Shown one piece after another: positions 25,994 through 34,282 of a DNA stretch of 64,000 nucleotides. How positions within the stretch are numbered: the first letter of the stretch is position 1; every line of letters starts with the position of its first letter. Made by a program: the position numbers and the translations under genes. Location: NCBI RefSeq assembly GCF_002113025.1, contig NZ_NEJH01000001.1:248001-312000 (forward strand), in the 5' to 3' direction. The notes beneath the pieces are model-generated. The model did no database searches. It was given only the letters and a program-made list of their open reading frames with translations, and was not told the DNA's origin. Source of the stretch: Pseudomonas sp. B28(2017) (GTDB lineage: Bacteria; Pseudomonadota; Gammaproteobacteria; Pseudomonadales; Pseudomonadaceae).

Positions 25994-26289
25994 GTACGCT
26001 TACTCCATGTAAATGAGCCAGAAAAAGCAGGGTTTATGGCAACACGGGACATCGCGAAAGGCTTGGGTGCATTAAAGGGGGCAGACGTTTTCTGAGTCAG
26101 GGATGTGAATCTGTTGGCGACATGGTCGAGCTGTATTTGATGCGCCGTGAAGAGCGTAGCCATTAGCCATCATTCTTGGCAGGTACGACGCCGCTCGTGG
26201 AAAAAAATGTCCGATATAGAGGCAAGTAATGCTGAATTGGCGGAGAGCACGACAGACTCCATTGCAAAGCCTGTCGTACTCCAGGGCTA

Positions 26290-26424
26290 TTACGATTTCT
26301 TCGGCGGATAGTTGCCGCGCAAGCCACCGGACTTGTTGCCGGTTTTGCTCGGCAGGTTCGGCACAAGTGGACGGGATCTGGGTTGGGGGTTGGAGCGGCT
26401 TTGGGGTTGCGGTTGTTTGCTCAT
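26290..26424 (-). CDS. 44-residue basic, proline-rich small protein
   Basis: Small gene with a strong ribosome-binding site (GGAGGCGAACC directly before the ATG at 26424). The 44-aa product is very polar: it starts MSKQPQPQSRSNPQPRSR, is rich in Pro, Gln, Ser and Arg, and ends GLRGNYPPKKS. There are no hydrophobic stretches, and it is likely disordered and basic. I do not know its function. The good Shine-Dalgarno, the clean frame to TAA and the non-random composition support it as a real gene. Similar short PxP/RGNY-type proteins occur in pseudomonads. Confidence 0.7.
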   Translation of the reverse strand: MSKQPQPQSRSNPQPRSRPLVPNLPSKTGNKSGGLRGNYPPKKS

Positions 26425-27070
26425 GGTTCGCCTCCTGAGTTTTCAGGGATTCGCGAATTGGGTTACTGATGAAGTTTAGCTAATTGACTGTGGGCTGGAT
26501 CGTTTGGCGCTTGGGGAATGTGCGCTGAGCGAAATCCGAAGGTTCATGGCCGAAACCCGCAATTCATGGCGGAAGGAACAAAGCAAACTCAAGCAAGAGA
26601 TCTTCTGGTATCTGTTCGCGGTTTCGCTTGTAAGGCTTCGTCCGGTTGAATCCACAGCCAAAAGCGGCCAGTCACAATGGGCCGCTGTTGAGTCCAGGAT
26701 TTTATCAGGGATGTCTATCTGAGCCGGGATAGTCCAACCCTCACTGGACGAAATCCAGCGAAGCCTGACCAATATCAACCAGCGCGCTGATCTTCACTGC
26801 AGGATAGCCCCCAGCGTTACACCAGCGTCTTGCCCCGTTCGGGACAGACCAGATCGATCTTTGTATTGCACTGTATCAGTCCGCAGCAGAGATACGTGCT
26901 CCGACAAAACCAGCCTTCACGCGATACACGCACGATACATGGATCTCTTTAACTACAACTGCGTTCTTGGCCAGTCGGTGAAAAGCTCCGTTGCGATTGC
27001 CGCCGGCGCGATGATCAACGCACCAATCAGAAGGTTGTTCTGATCTGAACTCAACACTGAGGAAACTGTT
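26425..27070. other. 646-bp gap with possible IS-end fragment, no gene
   Basis: No credible gene. At 26642-26690 the sequence CCGGTTGAATCCAC followed by AGCCAAAAGCGGCC resembles the end of the IS30-type remnant at 29890-30020 in opposite orientation. The promoter of the Ohr gene should lie near 26950-27060. Confidence 0.4.
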
Positions 27071-27517
27071 ATGACCAAGCTCGAAAAAGTCATTTACTCG
27101 GGTACGACCCACACCACTGTCAACCGTGACCCAAGTGCCCAGCGTGGCGATTACGGCGTCGTCGACATCAGACTGTCTGCACCTGGTGGTGACAGCCATG
27201 AAATAATCGCAGCCGAACCGCACCCGACCGCCGAGCAGTTGTTTGCAGGTGCCTGGTCGGCCTGCTACATCACTGCGCTGGGGCTCGTGGCCGCGCAAAA
27301 AAAGGTCGTGCTGCCACTGGACTATTCCGTGGATATCCAGATCGACCTGGGCCAGACGGGGCCGGGCTGGTTCTTCAATGCCCGGTTCACAGTCCGCATG
27401 CCTGGCCTGGCACAGAATGTCGCCGAAACCATTGTGCACTCGGCGCATCAGCTGTGCCCATATTCGAGGGCAGTGCACGAAACCGTTTATCTCGAGCAAA
27501 CCATTATTACGTCTTGA
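27071..27517 (+). CDS. OsmC/Ohr-family peroxiredoxin
   Basis: Thiol peroxidase of 148 aa in the Ohr/OsmC family, which detoxifies organic hydroperoxides using lipoylated partners. The two redox cysteines are in SACYITAL (about 71) and LCPYSRAV (about 135), with the family stretch HPTAEQLFAGAWSACY before the first. The Arg that activates the peroxidatic Cys in Ohr should be the one near the N-terminus (NRDPSAQRGDYG). The start ATG follows GAGGAAACTGTT. It is the first of three same-strand genes (Ohr, unknown, MetA-like) in an accessory region bordered by IS-like remnants. Confidence 0.88.
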   Translation: MTKLEKVIYSGTTHTTVNRDPSAQRGDYGVVDIRLSAPGGDSHEIIAAEPHPTAEQLFAGAWSACYITALGLVAAQKKVVLPLDYSVDIQIDLGQTGPGWFFNARFTVRMPGLAQNVAETIVHSAHQLCPYSRAVHETVYLEQTIITS

Positions 27518-27698
27518 TGAGCTGTCGGCTGGGTCTCCAGTCCAGCCTGCGTCGCACTGGCCAGCGGTTACGGCGATCGCCAGTCCGACAACTGAAGCGA
27601 CCCACGCTCTGGCCTGCGACAAAAACCGCTGGGTGGTGGGTCGCCGTTTTCGCCCCAGGTCTGCCGGTCTATGTCATGCCGACTAACGGAGGAGTGTT

Positions 27699-28418
27699 AT
27701 GAATGATCTTCTGAAGCAGGTGATTGCTGCCCATGGCGGCCTTGAGCGCTGGAATGCCTTCGGGACGGTAAGTGCCAGAGTCGTTACCGGAGGTGAATTC
27801 TGGGCGACCAAGGGTATTGTCACGGATGCTAACCCGCGCAGTATCACTACGAAGACACAGGAAGAATTGGTGACCCTCACGCCCTATGGAGCCCCGGGGT
27901 TTGTCATGACTTTCGTTCCGCACCGGGTCGAGATCAGGAACAGCCAGGGCGAGACCATTGCGCAGCGCGACAATCCCAGGTCAGCGTTTGACGGGCACGG
28001 CGCGGACACACCCTGGGATCCACTGCACCGGGCCTATTTCAGTGGCTATGCGCTGTGGACCTATCTGACGACGCCATTCTTGCTTGTCATGCCAGGGGTT
28101 GACGTACAAGAGGTCACACCTTGGTACGAGCACGGTGAAATGTGGCGGGTTCTGCGCGCAACGTTCCCCCCGGCTATCGCCACCCACAGTGTTGTTCAGG
28201 ATTTCTACTTCGGGCCTGATTTCCTGCTGCGACGCCACGACTATCAGGTGGACGTGTCCGGTGGCCTGGCGGCGGCTCAATATGTTTATGACATCATTGA
28301 TATGCAGGGCATCCGCTTTCCGAGTCGCAGACGGGTACACCCATGTGGCGCTGACTTGCAACCGGATCGCAGTCGCACTTTGGTCTGGATTGATCTGTCC
28401 GATTTCGAGTTGCGCTAA
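27699..28418 (+). CDS. hypothetical protein, 239 aa
   Basis: I recognise no characterised relative. The gene is convincing: GGAGGAGTGTT precedes the ATG and the frame is clean. The protein starts MNDLLKQVIAAHGGLERWN, a helix with the AHGG-x-x-RW pattern seen in periplasmic lipoprotein-binding-like proteins that begin with a conserved helix before a large beta-sheet. Here no signal peptide is present. The rest alternates beta-type segments (RVVTGGEFWATKG, VEIRNSQGETIAQRD, DFYFGPDFLLRRHDYQVDV). Two features suggest a binding or carrier role: aromatic-rich loops and no conserved catalytic triad. It lies between the Ohr and MetA-like genes. Confidence 0.7.
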   Translation: MNDLLKQVIAAHGGLERWNAFGTVSARVVTGGEFWATKGIVTDANPRSITTKTQEELVTLTPYGAPGFVMTFVPHRVEIRNSQGETIAQRDNPRSAFDGHGADTPWDPLHRAYFSGYALWTYLTTPFLLVMPGVDVQEVTPWYEHGEMWRVLRATFPPAIATHSVVQDFYFGPDFLLRRHDYQVDVSGGLAAAQYVYDIIDMQGIRFPSRRRVHPCGADLQPDRSRTLVWIDLSDFELR

Positions 28419-28856
28419 GCCAACAGCTATCCATCCGGTCTGCTTCTGCAACGCGTCCCAGGCTCTACACCTGTCTCACGAAGTCGGATAGCAAGCCGCG
28501 CTATGCTTGCCCGCTTCTTTGGGCCGTTCCTTGACTATCGCCACCGGCAGCAAAGGGTTGGTTTCAGCCAGTCGTGGAAGGCAGAAATCGGCGAAAATCT
28601 GCCCGTCGATTTCGTCTCAGAAAACCCAGGCGATCTGTCTCTTGCAGCGTTTTGCTATAAGAATTCGAGCTGTCCACGAAACCAGGGAGGCAACCCTCAT
28701 CCGTTGAGCAGTATGCCTGGTCACTGATCGACCAGGAGTATCCGATCAAACAGTCAGTGCGGTCACACAATGCTGGCGGCAGCTATAAGTGCTAAACGAA
28801 TGCAGATGCACTACAACAATACATAGAACCTTGAGGTCCTGACAGGAAGCGAGCGA
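28419..28856. other. 438-bp gap with a coding-like fragment on the minus strand
   Basis: No intact gene. On the minus strand at about 28500-28625 a short open stretch reads DGQIFADFCLPRLAETNPLLP and then VAIVKERPKE, ending at a TGA, with a stop immediately before it. It looks like the tail of a decayed gene, but I cannot name it. The promoter of the MetA-like gene presumably lies near 28760-28840. Confidence 0.35.
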
Positions 28857-29789
28857 ATGTGGATGAAACACAAACTCTGCATCGTCAGGCTGGCTCGGTT
28901 CGCATCCGCTTCGCTCATCATGGTAGCCCCCAGTGCAGTTGCGGAGGATCTCGAACCCAGGTCCTACGCCAATACGCCGGTCGGTATCAATTTCCTGCTC
29001 ATGGGCTACAGCGATCTCCATGGTAGCGTGACCGCCAACCCCTCAGTCCCACTCCAGGATGCCAAGCTCAACATCAAGACTGTCGTGTTTGCCTTTGCCA
29101 GGTCCCTGGACGTCTGGGGCCGCTCCGGGAAGTTCGATATCGTCGTGCCTGAAGCCAGATTGACGGGCTCAGCGCTGTTCGCCGGTGAACCCAAGGAGCG
29201 AAATGTGACCGGGTTGATAGATCCAAGATTCCGCTTCTCGGTCAATTTGTATGGCGCCCCGGCGATGTCCCTGGCTGAGTTCCCCAGCTATCAACAGGAT
29301 GTGATTATCGGCGCCAGCCTGGCAATTACGGCACCACTTGGCCAATACGACTCCAGTAAGCTGGTAAATCTCGGCAACAACCGCTGGTCATTCAAGCCCG
29401 AACTTGGGATTTCCAAGCGCCTGGGACCCGTGACCCTGGAATTATCCGGTGCGGGAACCTTTTACACCGACAATGACCAGTACCTTGGCGACCGTACATT
29501 TTCCCAGAACCCGACTTACCAGGCACAGGCGCATCTTATCTATGCCTTTAGTAGTGGTGTCTGGGCCTCGCTGGATGGGACCTACTTCGCTGGCGGGAGT
29601 ACCTCAGTCGATGGGATCGGTAACCACGACTTTCAGGAAAATACACGCTATGGGGGCACCCTCTCGCTGCCGTTGAACCGAAATAACTCACTCAAGCTGT
29701 TTGCGAGTGATGGTGCGCATACCCGTACCGGCAGCGAATACGATGCTATTGGCATCGTCTGGCAGTATCGCTTCGGCGGAGGGCTTTGA
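28857..29789 (+). CDS. MetA-type outer-membrane protein (phenol-degradation MetA family)
   Basis: Exported protein of 310 aa of the Phenol_MetA_deg family (PF13557), beta-barrel proteins found near aromatic and xenobiotic catabolic genes and thought to help uptake. A signal peptide covers about 1-29 (LARFASASLIMVAPSAVA, cut before EDLEPR). The mature part opens with PRSYANTPVGINFLLMGY, the typical family start, and proceeds as alternating strands to the C-terminal ..GIVWQYRFGGGL, an outer-membrane-like ending with aromatic residues. GGAAGCGAGCGA precedes the ATG. No catabolic enzyme is intact nearby; two hydrolase pseudogenes follow, so its pathway may have been lost. Confidence 0.82.
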   Translation: MWMKHKLCIVRLARFASASLIMVAPSAVAEDLEPRSYANTPVGINFLLMGYSDLHGSVTANPSVPLQDAKLNIKTVVFAFARSLDVWGRSGKFDIVVPEARLTGSALFAGEPKERNVTGLIDPRFRFSVNLYGAPAMSLAEFPSYQQDVIIGASLAITAPLGQYDSSKLVNLGNNRWSFKPELGISKRLGPVTLELSGAGTFYTDNDQYLGDRTFSQNPTYQAQAHLIYAFSSGVWASLDGTYFAGGSTSVDGIGNHDFQENTRYGGTLSLPLNRNNSLKLFASDGAHTRTGSEYDAIGIVWQYRFGGGL

Positions 29790-29889
29790 AACCTGGGACT
29801 TACGCTACATTCCATTCATGCGTTCGTGAGACATTTGTCTGATGCTGGTTGTTACCTGCCATTTGTGACAGGCAGGTAGAGGCCAATTT

Positions 29890-30020
29890 CTGCCGTGTTG
29901 ACAGGCCGCTTTGGGGCGTGGATTCAACCGGTCGATGCAACAGGCTGGCTAAACGTTCAGCGGGCGTTTCGTAGTTCAGTGTTTTCCGAGGGCGGCTGTT
30001 TAGCTGCCTTGCCAGTCATT
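29890..30020 (-). pseudogene. remnant of an IS30-type transposase (C-terminal end)
   Basis: On the minus strand the frame reads LNSRPRKTLNYETPAERLA and then SLLHRPVEST, the characteristic end of IS30-family transposases (N-x-RPRK-x-L-x-x-x-TP-x-E). An in-frame TGA lies a few codons upstream, and nothing recognisable of the catalytic core remains. A small inverted repeat (ACCTGCC...GGCAGGT, 29854-29877) lies beyond its end and may be part of the element boundary. Confidence 0.72.
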
Positions 30021-30075
30021 CATCAACGGCAAGGGACTCGTTTCAAGCAACTTGAAATGGCAGGGGATACCGCGA

Positions 30076-30960
30076 TCAGTGAATGTGTTTCTTGACGAAG
30101 GTAGCGGTCATCGAAATCAGCTCGTCGATCTGCTTCTCGTCTTTGGTCATGTTGAAGGCATGATCCATGGGCCGGACAAGCAGCTCATGCTCTCCAGGGT
30201 GATACCTGATAAAGCTTTTCCCGAGGGTTGGCTGCGGAGAAACGATGTCGTCGTCAGTGCCGACGGCGACGAGCAGTGCTCCCTTGTAATGGGTGATCTC
30301 GGCGGCGGCATCGAGGGTCATCAAGCTGACAAAGAACGCGGATTTAAGCTTGACCTCGCCACCTCCAGGTACTGCCAGTGCGACGGGGGAGGGCACCGCT
30401 GTGCAACGCTTCCTTGATCTTCCCGGAGCCCCACAACAGCGGGAACGCGGCTCCCATATTGGTCGCGGGGTTCCAGAGTGCGACCGCGTCGAGTTCATAC
30501 GGGGTCCGTCCTGCTACAGCAGCACCAACTGCTCCGCCCATACTCCATCCAACAAGCGCCATGCGATTGGCGTCGACGCGCCCGGACCTGGCGAGAAAGT
30601 CGAGCGCAGCCAGCCCATCCTCAACATCCGTATCGAGTGTGCCGTCGGTCTTGGCACCATCACTGTCGCCATCAAAACGGTAATCGATTCGCAGGCTGGC
30701 AATGCCTTGTTCGGCCCAAAGACGTGCGGCACGGGCATAGATATCTTCATGGACGGCCGGAATGATCCCCTCATCCCTGCTGCCCCGAAACTGTGAAGTA
30801 ACAGAATTACCGGGGGCTTCTTAACGCCCTCGGGCAGGTTCAGAGTGCCGACGACGTTCATCCCCTCAACGGAAAAGGTGACTTTTTCTTCAACCGCAAA
30901 CGCGAGATACGGGGCTGCAACCAGGCTTGCGAGAAGTACTAGACGGGTAAAAAAAGCTGG
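30076..30960 (-). pseudogene. alpha/beta hydrolase gene with two frameshifts
   Basis: Three reading frames together give one exported dienelactone-hydrolase-like protein. From the left end of the gene: a signal-like start (RLVLLASLVAAPYLAFA, no ATG found), the core start with LLLHSFG (about 30790), the nucleophile elbow VGWSMGGAVGA (about 30545), and the acid/His end GTDDDIVSP...DHAFNMT to 30076. Frame is lost at a G/C run near 30785 (one base short) and again at a C run near 30385 (one base extra). Both sites are homopolymers, so sequencing error is possible. The missing start codon, the IS remnant next door and a second broken hydrolase favour true decay. Confidence 0.78.
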
Positions 30961-30976
30961 CGTGGGGGATCCTCAG

Positions 30977-31330
30977 CTAGACAGGTAAAAGTTTAATTCC
31001 TGGGCTTGGGGGCAACGTCCGAAGATGTGGTCGGGGGTGGAGTTCGATCATCTTGTCGACACAATCATGTGGGGTCGGCTTCTCGGCGAGTAGTACCAGG
31101 GCATCCAACAGGTATTGGGAGGTCTGCTCCAGAATGACTGGATCATCGGCACGATTTTTCTGTTTGTGCCCGGCAATAACGATGCGCGGTTTCAAAGCTG
31201 ATACTTGGTCATTCGCCTTGATCCAGGCCTGGAGCCCCCGTTGCCGCCTTCGAGGGGATATTGGTGTACGCCGTTGCAGGCAATGTCGCCGGCCACCACC
31301 GGTCCCATGTGCGTAAAAGCAGAAGGCCGG
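30977..31330 (-). pseudogene. metallo-beta-lactamase-fold hydrolase, 5'-truncated and frameshifted
   Basis: Only the C-terminal half of an MBL-fold hydrolase remains. One frame carries MGPVVAGDIACNGVHQY and PLEGGNGG (about 31240-31320); after a shift at a G-run near 31235-31240 the next frame continues LQAWIKANDQVSALKPRIVIAGHKQ (about 31140-31230) and runs to a stop at 30977. GD and AGH are the metal-ligand positions of the family. The HxHxDH region is absent, so the protein cannot be active. It lies directly downstream of a terminator, with no room for the missing N-terminus. Confidence 0.72.
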
Positions 31331-31375
31331 GGTCTGGTGTATTCATTTAGGGGGTGGTGGTTTCCGTGGGCAAAC

Positions 31376-31411
31376 AAAAAGGCCCCCCACCTGGGCTTAG
31401 TGTGGGGGCAA
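31376..31411 (-). terminator. terminator of the 66-residue protein gene
   Basis: Minus-strand hairpin between GCCCCCACAC and GTGGGGGGC (31382-31390 with 31400-31409), followed by TTTTTG. It lies 40 bases after the stop at 31451. Confidence 0.8.
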
Positions 31412-31450
31412 TTGAGCGAAAGTCCCGTTACTCGTAAAGCGTGGGGCTTC

Positions 31451-31651
31451 CTACGCGGCGGTAAATCCGTCCGGCTTTGGCGCGCCGTCGTCTTTAGGCT
31501 TACCCACCACGTAGTGCACCTGGATGCGCACCGGGTCGGTCACGCTCGATGCTGACATCACCGCCAACAGCTTCCAGCCATCCTGTAACGCCATGTTCAC
31601 CTCGCGGTAATTGGTCAATTCATTCACGACGTGGGCTTCATGTAACTGCAT
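31451..31651 (-). CDS. small hypothetical protein, 66 aa
   Basis: Real small gene: GGAGGCAGAACG precedes the ATG and a good terminator follows. The product begins MQLHEAHVVNELTNYREVNMAL and then QDGWKLLAVMS, i.e. a helix-strand start in which a variable 'dangling' helix is followed by GW-x-LL, as in small DUF1737-like proteins of pseudomonads. A second strand pair (VRIQVHYVVGKP) follows and the C-terminus is Pro/Lys/Asp-rich and probably disordered. No signal or membrane segment is present. Function is unknown. Confidence 0.72.
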   Translation of the reverse strand: MQLHEAHVVNELTNYREVNMALQDGWKLLAVMSASSVTDPVRIQVHYVVGKPKDDGAPKPDGFTAA

Positions 31652-31776
31652 CGTTCTGCCTCCTGGGGATACTCTCAGCGTAGCAGGGCCTCGGCTAGCG
31701 GCGCGTGGGGGCTTTCTGGTTGAGCGAAGTGGGATTTTCTCACTTCGGTTCGGGTCATTACGGGTAACGCCGTGGA

Positions 31777-31932
31777 TCAGTCCGCAAGGCGATCGGCCTC
31801 ATCCACCCGTTGGCGCATCCACCGCGAGTCTCCCCGCTGCTCGACCCGGTTCGTCAGTTCCATGATGGCAGCTTCCAGGGCGAGTTGATTGTCGTTGATC
31901 TTGAAACTCAGAGAGGGGGAGTAAGTCTGAAT
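31777..31932 (-). CDS. small hypothetical protein, 51 aa, start codon unclear
   Basis: The frame encodes SLSFKINDNQLALEAAIMEL and then TNRVEQRGDSRWMRQRVDEADRLAD. The QLALEAAIMEL...VEQRG core is one I know from short uncharacterised Pseudomonas proteins. No ATG, GTG or TTG fits. A perfect GGAGGAA lies about 12 bases before an ATT (31930-31932), at the position where relatives start. Either ATT serves as start or the original ATG has been mutated. The frame stays open upstream to 32148, but that part overlaps another small gene and is rich in Cys/His/Pro, unlike a real protein. The family's usual C-terminal half appears altered, so this may be degenerate. Confidence 0.45.
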   Translation of the reverse strand: MQTYSPSLSFKINDNQLALEAAIMELTNRVEQRGDSRWMRQRVDEADRLAD

Positions 31933-32054
31933 TGGGCCTCGCGATTCCTCCGTGAAAGGAAAGCGTAGCAACTTGAGAACTTCATCGAGCGAGTCGATTG
32001 GGGGAGACCGGACACCAGTGTGCCTGGGGGGACAGTTGTGGCGGCACTCGGGAA

Positions 32055-32150
32055 TCAAAGCAGATACAGGATAGCAATGGAGCACAACCAGCCAATGGTG
32101 AGGGTGAAAAGCAGGTAGTAAGCCGCAAACATCAAAGGGTGATTCCACAT
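32055..32150 (-). CDS. 31-residue single-pass membrane peptide
   Basis: Microgene with start ATG at 32150 preceded by GGGAG at 8 bases. The product, MWNHPLMFAAYYLLFTLTIG followed by WLCSIAILYLL, is almost entirely one hydrophobic helix with a short polar N-terminus, so it should sit in the inner membrane. Size and composition resemble stress-induced or regulator-type membrane microproteins, for which function usually comes from a membrane partner. No conserved partner is visible here. The good ribosome-binding site and strict hydrophobic pattern in one frame support it, while the short length leaves doubt. Confidence 0.55.
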   Translation of the reverse strand: MWNHPLMFAAYYLLFTLTIGWLCSIAILYLL

Positions 32151-32821
32151 GGCATTAATCTCCCAGAAACTACAGTGTTTATTGGTGCTCTGTAGTTTGG
32201 GTACTGAGATACTCATGAACTGGAATACGCAATAATCAAGCCGTTTAAGTGAAAGAGGCCCGGCTGCTCTAGCGCTATGCTCTTAGCCGCCTCCGCCCGA
32301 AAACTGACCCCGAATCCCCCCAAAAAGTGAGATTCCCCACCTATGGGGAACATTCGTTCAGACGAGACAGAGAACAAAGCCGCTATTCTCGCAGGACAAA
32401 AAAACGGGCGCCTTCAGCGTCCGGATATGACTCACCCACATAGGTAACAAAACAGTTCAAGCACATAGGTAACAGTTTTTAACTGGCACTGGTCGATTCC
32501 GGTGAGGGGCATGTATCGATTCATTCTGAATGATCTCTGTTAGATGGGCTCAAGGCCGTCAGTCGGTCATTCTCTGTTGTCAGGTCGCCAAACCCGAATC
32601 GCCATAATGGGCGACGGCGCCGACTGTAAGCCGCAAGAGATCAGCGGGGGAAGGTGAGGCATTCCGGGCTACGTGCAGGACCTTTGATGATGAAACTTCA
32701 GACCTTTCACATCACGTCGCTGGAAATACAAACACAGACCTGAGATGTTCACTGCCGCTTGGTTTCAACCGCCAACGCTATCCTTAATCACCGCTTCTGC
32801 CGTCGAGATGGATCTTCGCTC
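32151..32821. other. 671-bp gap, no gene; repeat traces
   Basis: No credible gene. A short palindrome (GATTCCCCACCTATGGGGAAC near 32330-32351) and a direct repeat CACATAGGTAACA (32437-32449 and 32462-32474) lie in it. The last ~150 bases must contain the promoter of the MATE pump gene. Confidence 0.5.
32437..32474. repeat. direct repeat of CACATAGGTAACA
   Basis: Two identical 13-bp copies 25 bases apart, with the trailing context also similar (AACAAAACAGTT, AACAGTTTTTAAC). Such paired sites resemble transposase-binding ends of insertion sequences; no transposase is nearby. Confidence 0.5.
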
Positions 32822-34180
32822 ATGCAAACCACACCCCCCCAACGCCCCCTCTGGCAAACCTACCTGCTGTTCCTCGCCCCGATGGTCCTGTCGAACTTCC
32901 TGCAATCCATGTCCGGCACGGTCAACAGCATCTACATCGGCCAGATGCTCGGCACCCAGGCGCTGGCGGCGGTGTCTGGGATGTTCCCCATCGTGTTTTT
33001 CTTCATTGCGCTGGTCATCGGTCTTGGTGCGGGTGCTGGTGTGTTGATCGGGCAGGCGTGGGGCGCTCGGGAGACGCATCTGGTGAAGGCGATTGCCGGG
33101 GCGACGTTGTTGTTGGGGGGGGTGATCGGGTTGGCGGCAGCGGTGGTGGGCAGTGTGTTTGCACGGTCGGCGTTGGTGGGGTTGGGGACGCCGGCGGATG
33201 TGCTGGACGATGCGGTGGCGTATGCCCATGTGATGTTGTGGATCATGCCGTCGCTGTTGGTGTTTGTGTTGTTCACGCAGTTGTTGCGTGGGGTGAGCGA
33301 TACCTTGTCGCCGTTGTTGGCGCTGGTGGTGTCGACCATTGTCGGGCTGGCGCTGACGCCGGCGTTGATTCGCGGGTGGTTGGGTTTTGCGCCGATAGGG
33401 ATTCAGAGTGCGGCGTTTGCCGGGTTGGTGGGTAACCTGGTGGCGATGGGGTTGCTGGCGTGGCGGTTGATTGGCAAGGGCCATCCGCTGGCGCCGGACC
33501 GAGAGTTCTTTGCGGCGATGAAGCTGGACATGGCGATTCTCGGCAAGGTGCTGCGCATCGGGTTGCCCACCGGGTTGCAGATGGTGGTGTTGTCGCTGTC
33601 GGAACTGGTGATTCTGGCGCTGGTGAACCAGCACGGTTCCCAGGCGACGGCGGCGTATGGCGCGGTGACACAGATCGTCAATTACGTGCAGTTCCCGGCG
33701 CTGTCGATTGCGATTACCGCGTCGATCCTCGGGGCGCAGGCGATCGGGGCCGGGCGCATCGAGCGCATGGGGCCGATTTTGCGCACGGGGTTGATGATCA
33801 ATGTGTGCCTGACCGGTGGCTTGGTGGTACTCGGGTACTTGTTGTCGCATTGGCTGCTGGCGTCGTTCCTCACTGAGGAGGCGACGCGGAGCATGGCCCG
33901 GCACCTGCTGCACATCATGCTCTGGAGCCTGTTGGTGTTTGGCTTCCAGGCGATCATCGGCGGCATCATGCGTGCCAGTGGCACGGTGATGATGCCGGTG
34001 GCGATTTCCATCGTGTGCGTGGTGGGTGTGCAGTTGCCGGCGGCGTATCTGCTGGATGCGAAGTTCGGGCTGCAAGGGGTGTGGATGGCTTTTCCGGTGG
34101 CGTACCTGGGGATGCTGGTGTTGCAGACGCTGTATTACAAACGGGTGTGGCAGCATCAGAGGATCGAGCGGTTGGTGTAG
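32822..34180 (+). CDS. MATE-family multidrug efflux pump
   Basis: Cation-coupled multidrug exporter of 452 aa with about 12 membrane segments in two homologous halves. Early conserved sequence is FLAPMVLSNFLQSMSGTVNS, then GLGAGAGVLIGQAWGARE, both typical of MATE/NorM proteins, and the second half shows ASILGAQAIGAGR at the matching position. The start ATG at 32822 (MQTTPPQRPLW) is preferred over one at 32759 that adds 21 uncharacteristic residues. Synonymous codons are strikingly G/T-rich from about 33060 to 34170 (many GTG and TTG), which reduces the number of C-ending codons relative to neighbours. No regulator is adjacent. Confidence 0.9.
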   Translation: MQTTPPQRPLWQTYLLFLAPMVLSNFLQSMSGTVNSIYIGQMLGTQALAAVSGMFPIVFFFIALVIGLGAGAGVLIGQAWGARETHLVKAIAGATLLLGGVIGLAAAVVGSVFARSALVGLGTPADVLDDAVAYAHVMLWIMPSLLVFVLFTQLLRGVSDTLSPLLALVVSTIVGLALTPALIRGWLGFAPIGIQSAAFAGLVGNLVAMGLLAWRLIGKGHPLAPDREFFAAMKLDMAILGKVLRIGLPTGLQMVVLSLSELVILALVNQHGSQATAAYGAVTQIVNYVQFPALSIAITASILGAQAIGAGRIERMGPILRTGLMINVCLTGGLVVLGYLLSHWLLASFLTEEATRSMARHLLHIMLWSLLVFGFQAIIGGIMRASGTVMMPVAISIVCVVGVQLPAAYLLDAKFGLQGVWMAFPVAYLGMLVLQTLYYKRVWQHQRIERLV

Positions 34181-34282
34181 GCGGGACAAAGGGGGCGGAT
34201 AATGCTATGCACCGAAACCTGTGGCTACAGAAGGCAGGTTTGGCTGAAGTACGCAGGCGTGATCGCCTGGGGAGGTTTTCAC

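Noticed and set aside
26476..26778. 100-codon minus-strand frame, and a 72-codon plus-strand frame
   Set aside because: Neither has a ribosome-binding site or domain; the interval looks like decayed IS-associated DNA.
26876..27622. A 248-codon minus-strand frame opposite the Ohr gene
   Set aside because: The plus-strand Ohr frame has both redox cysteines and a good ribosome-binding site, so this is its shadow.
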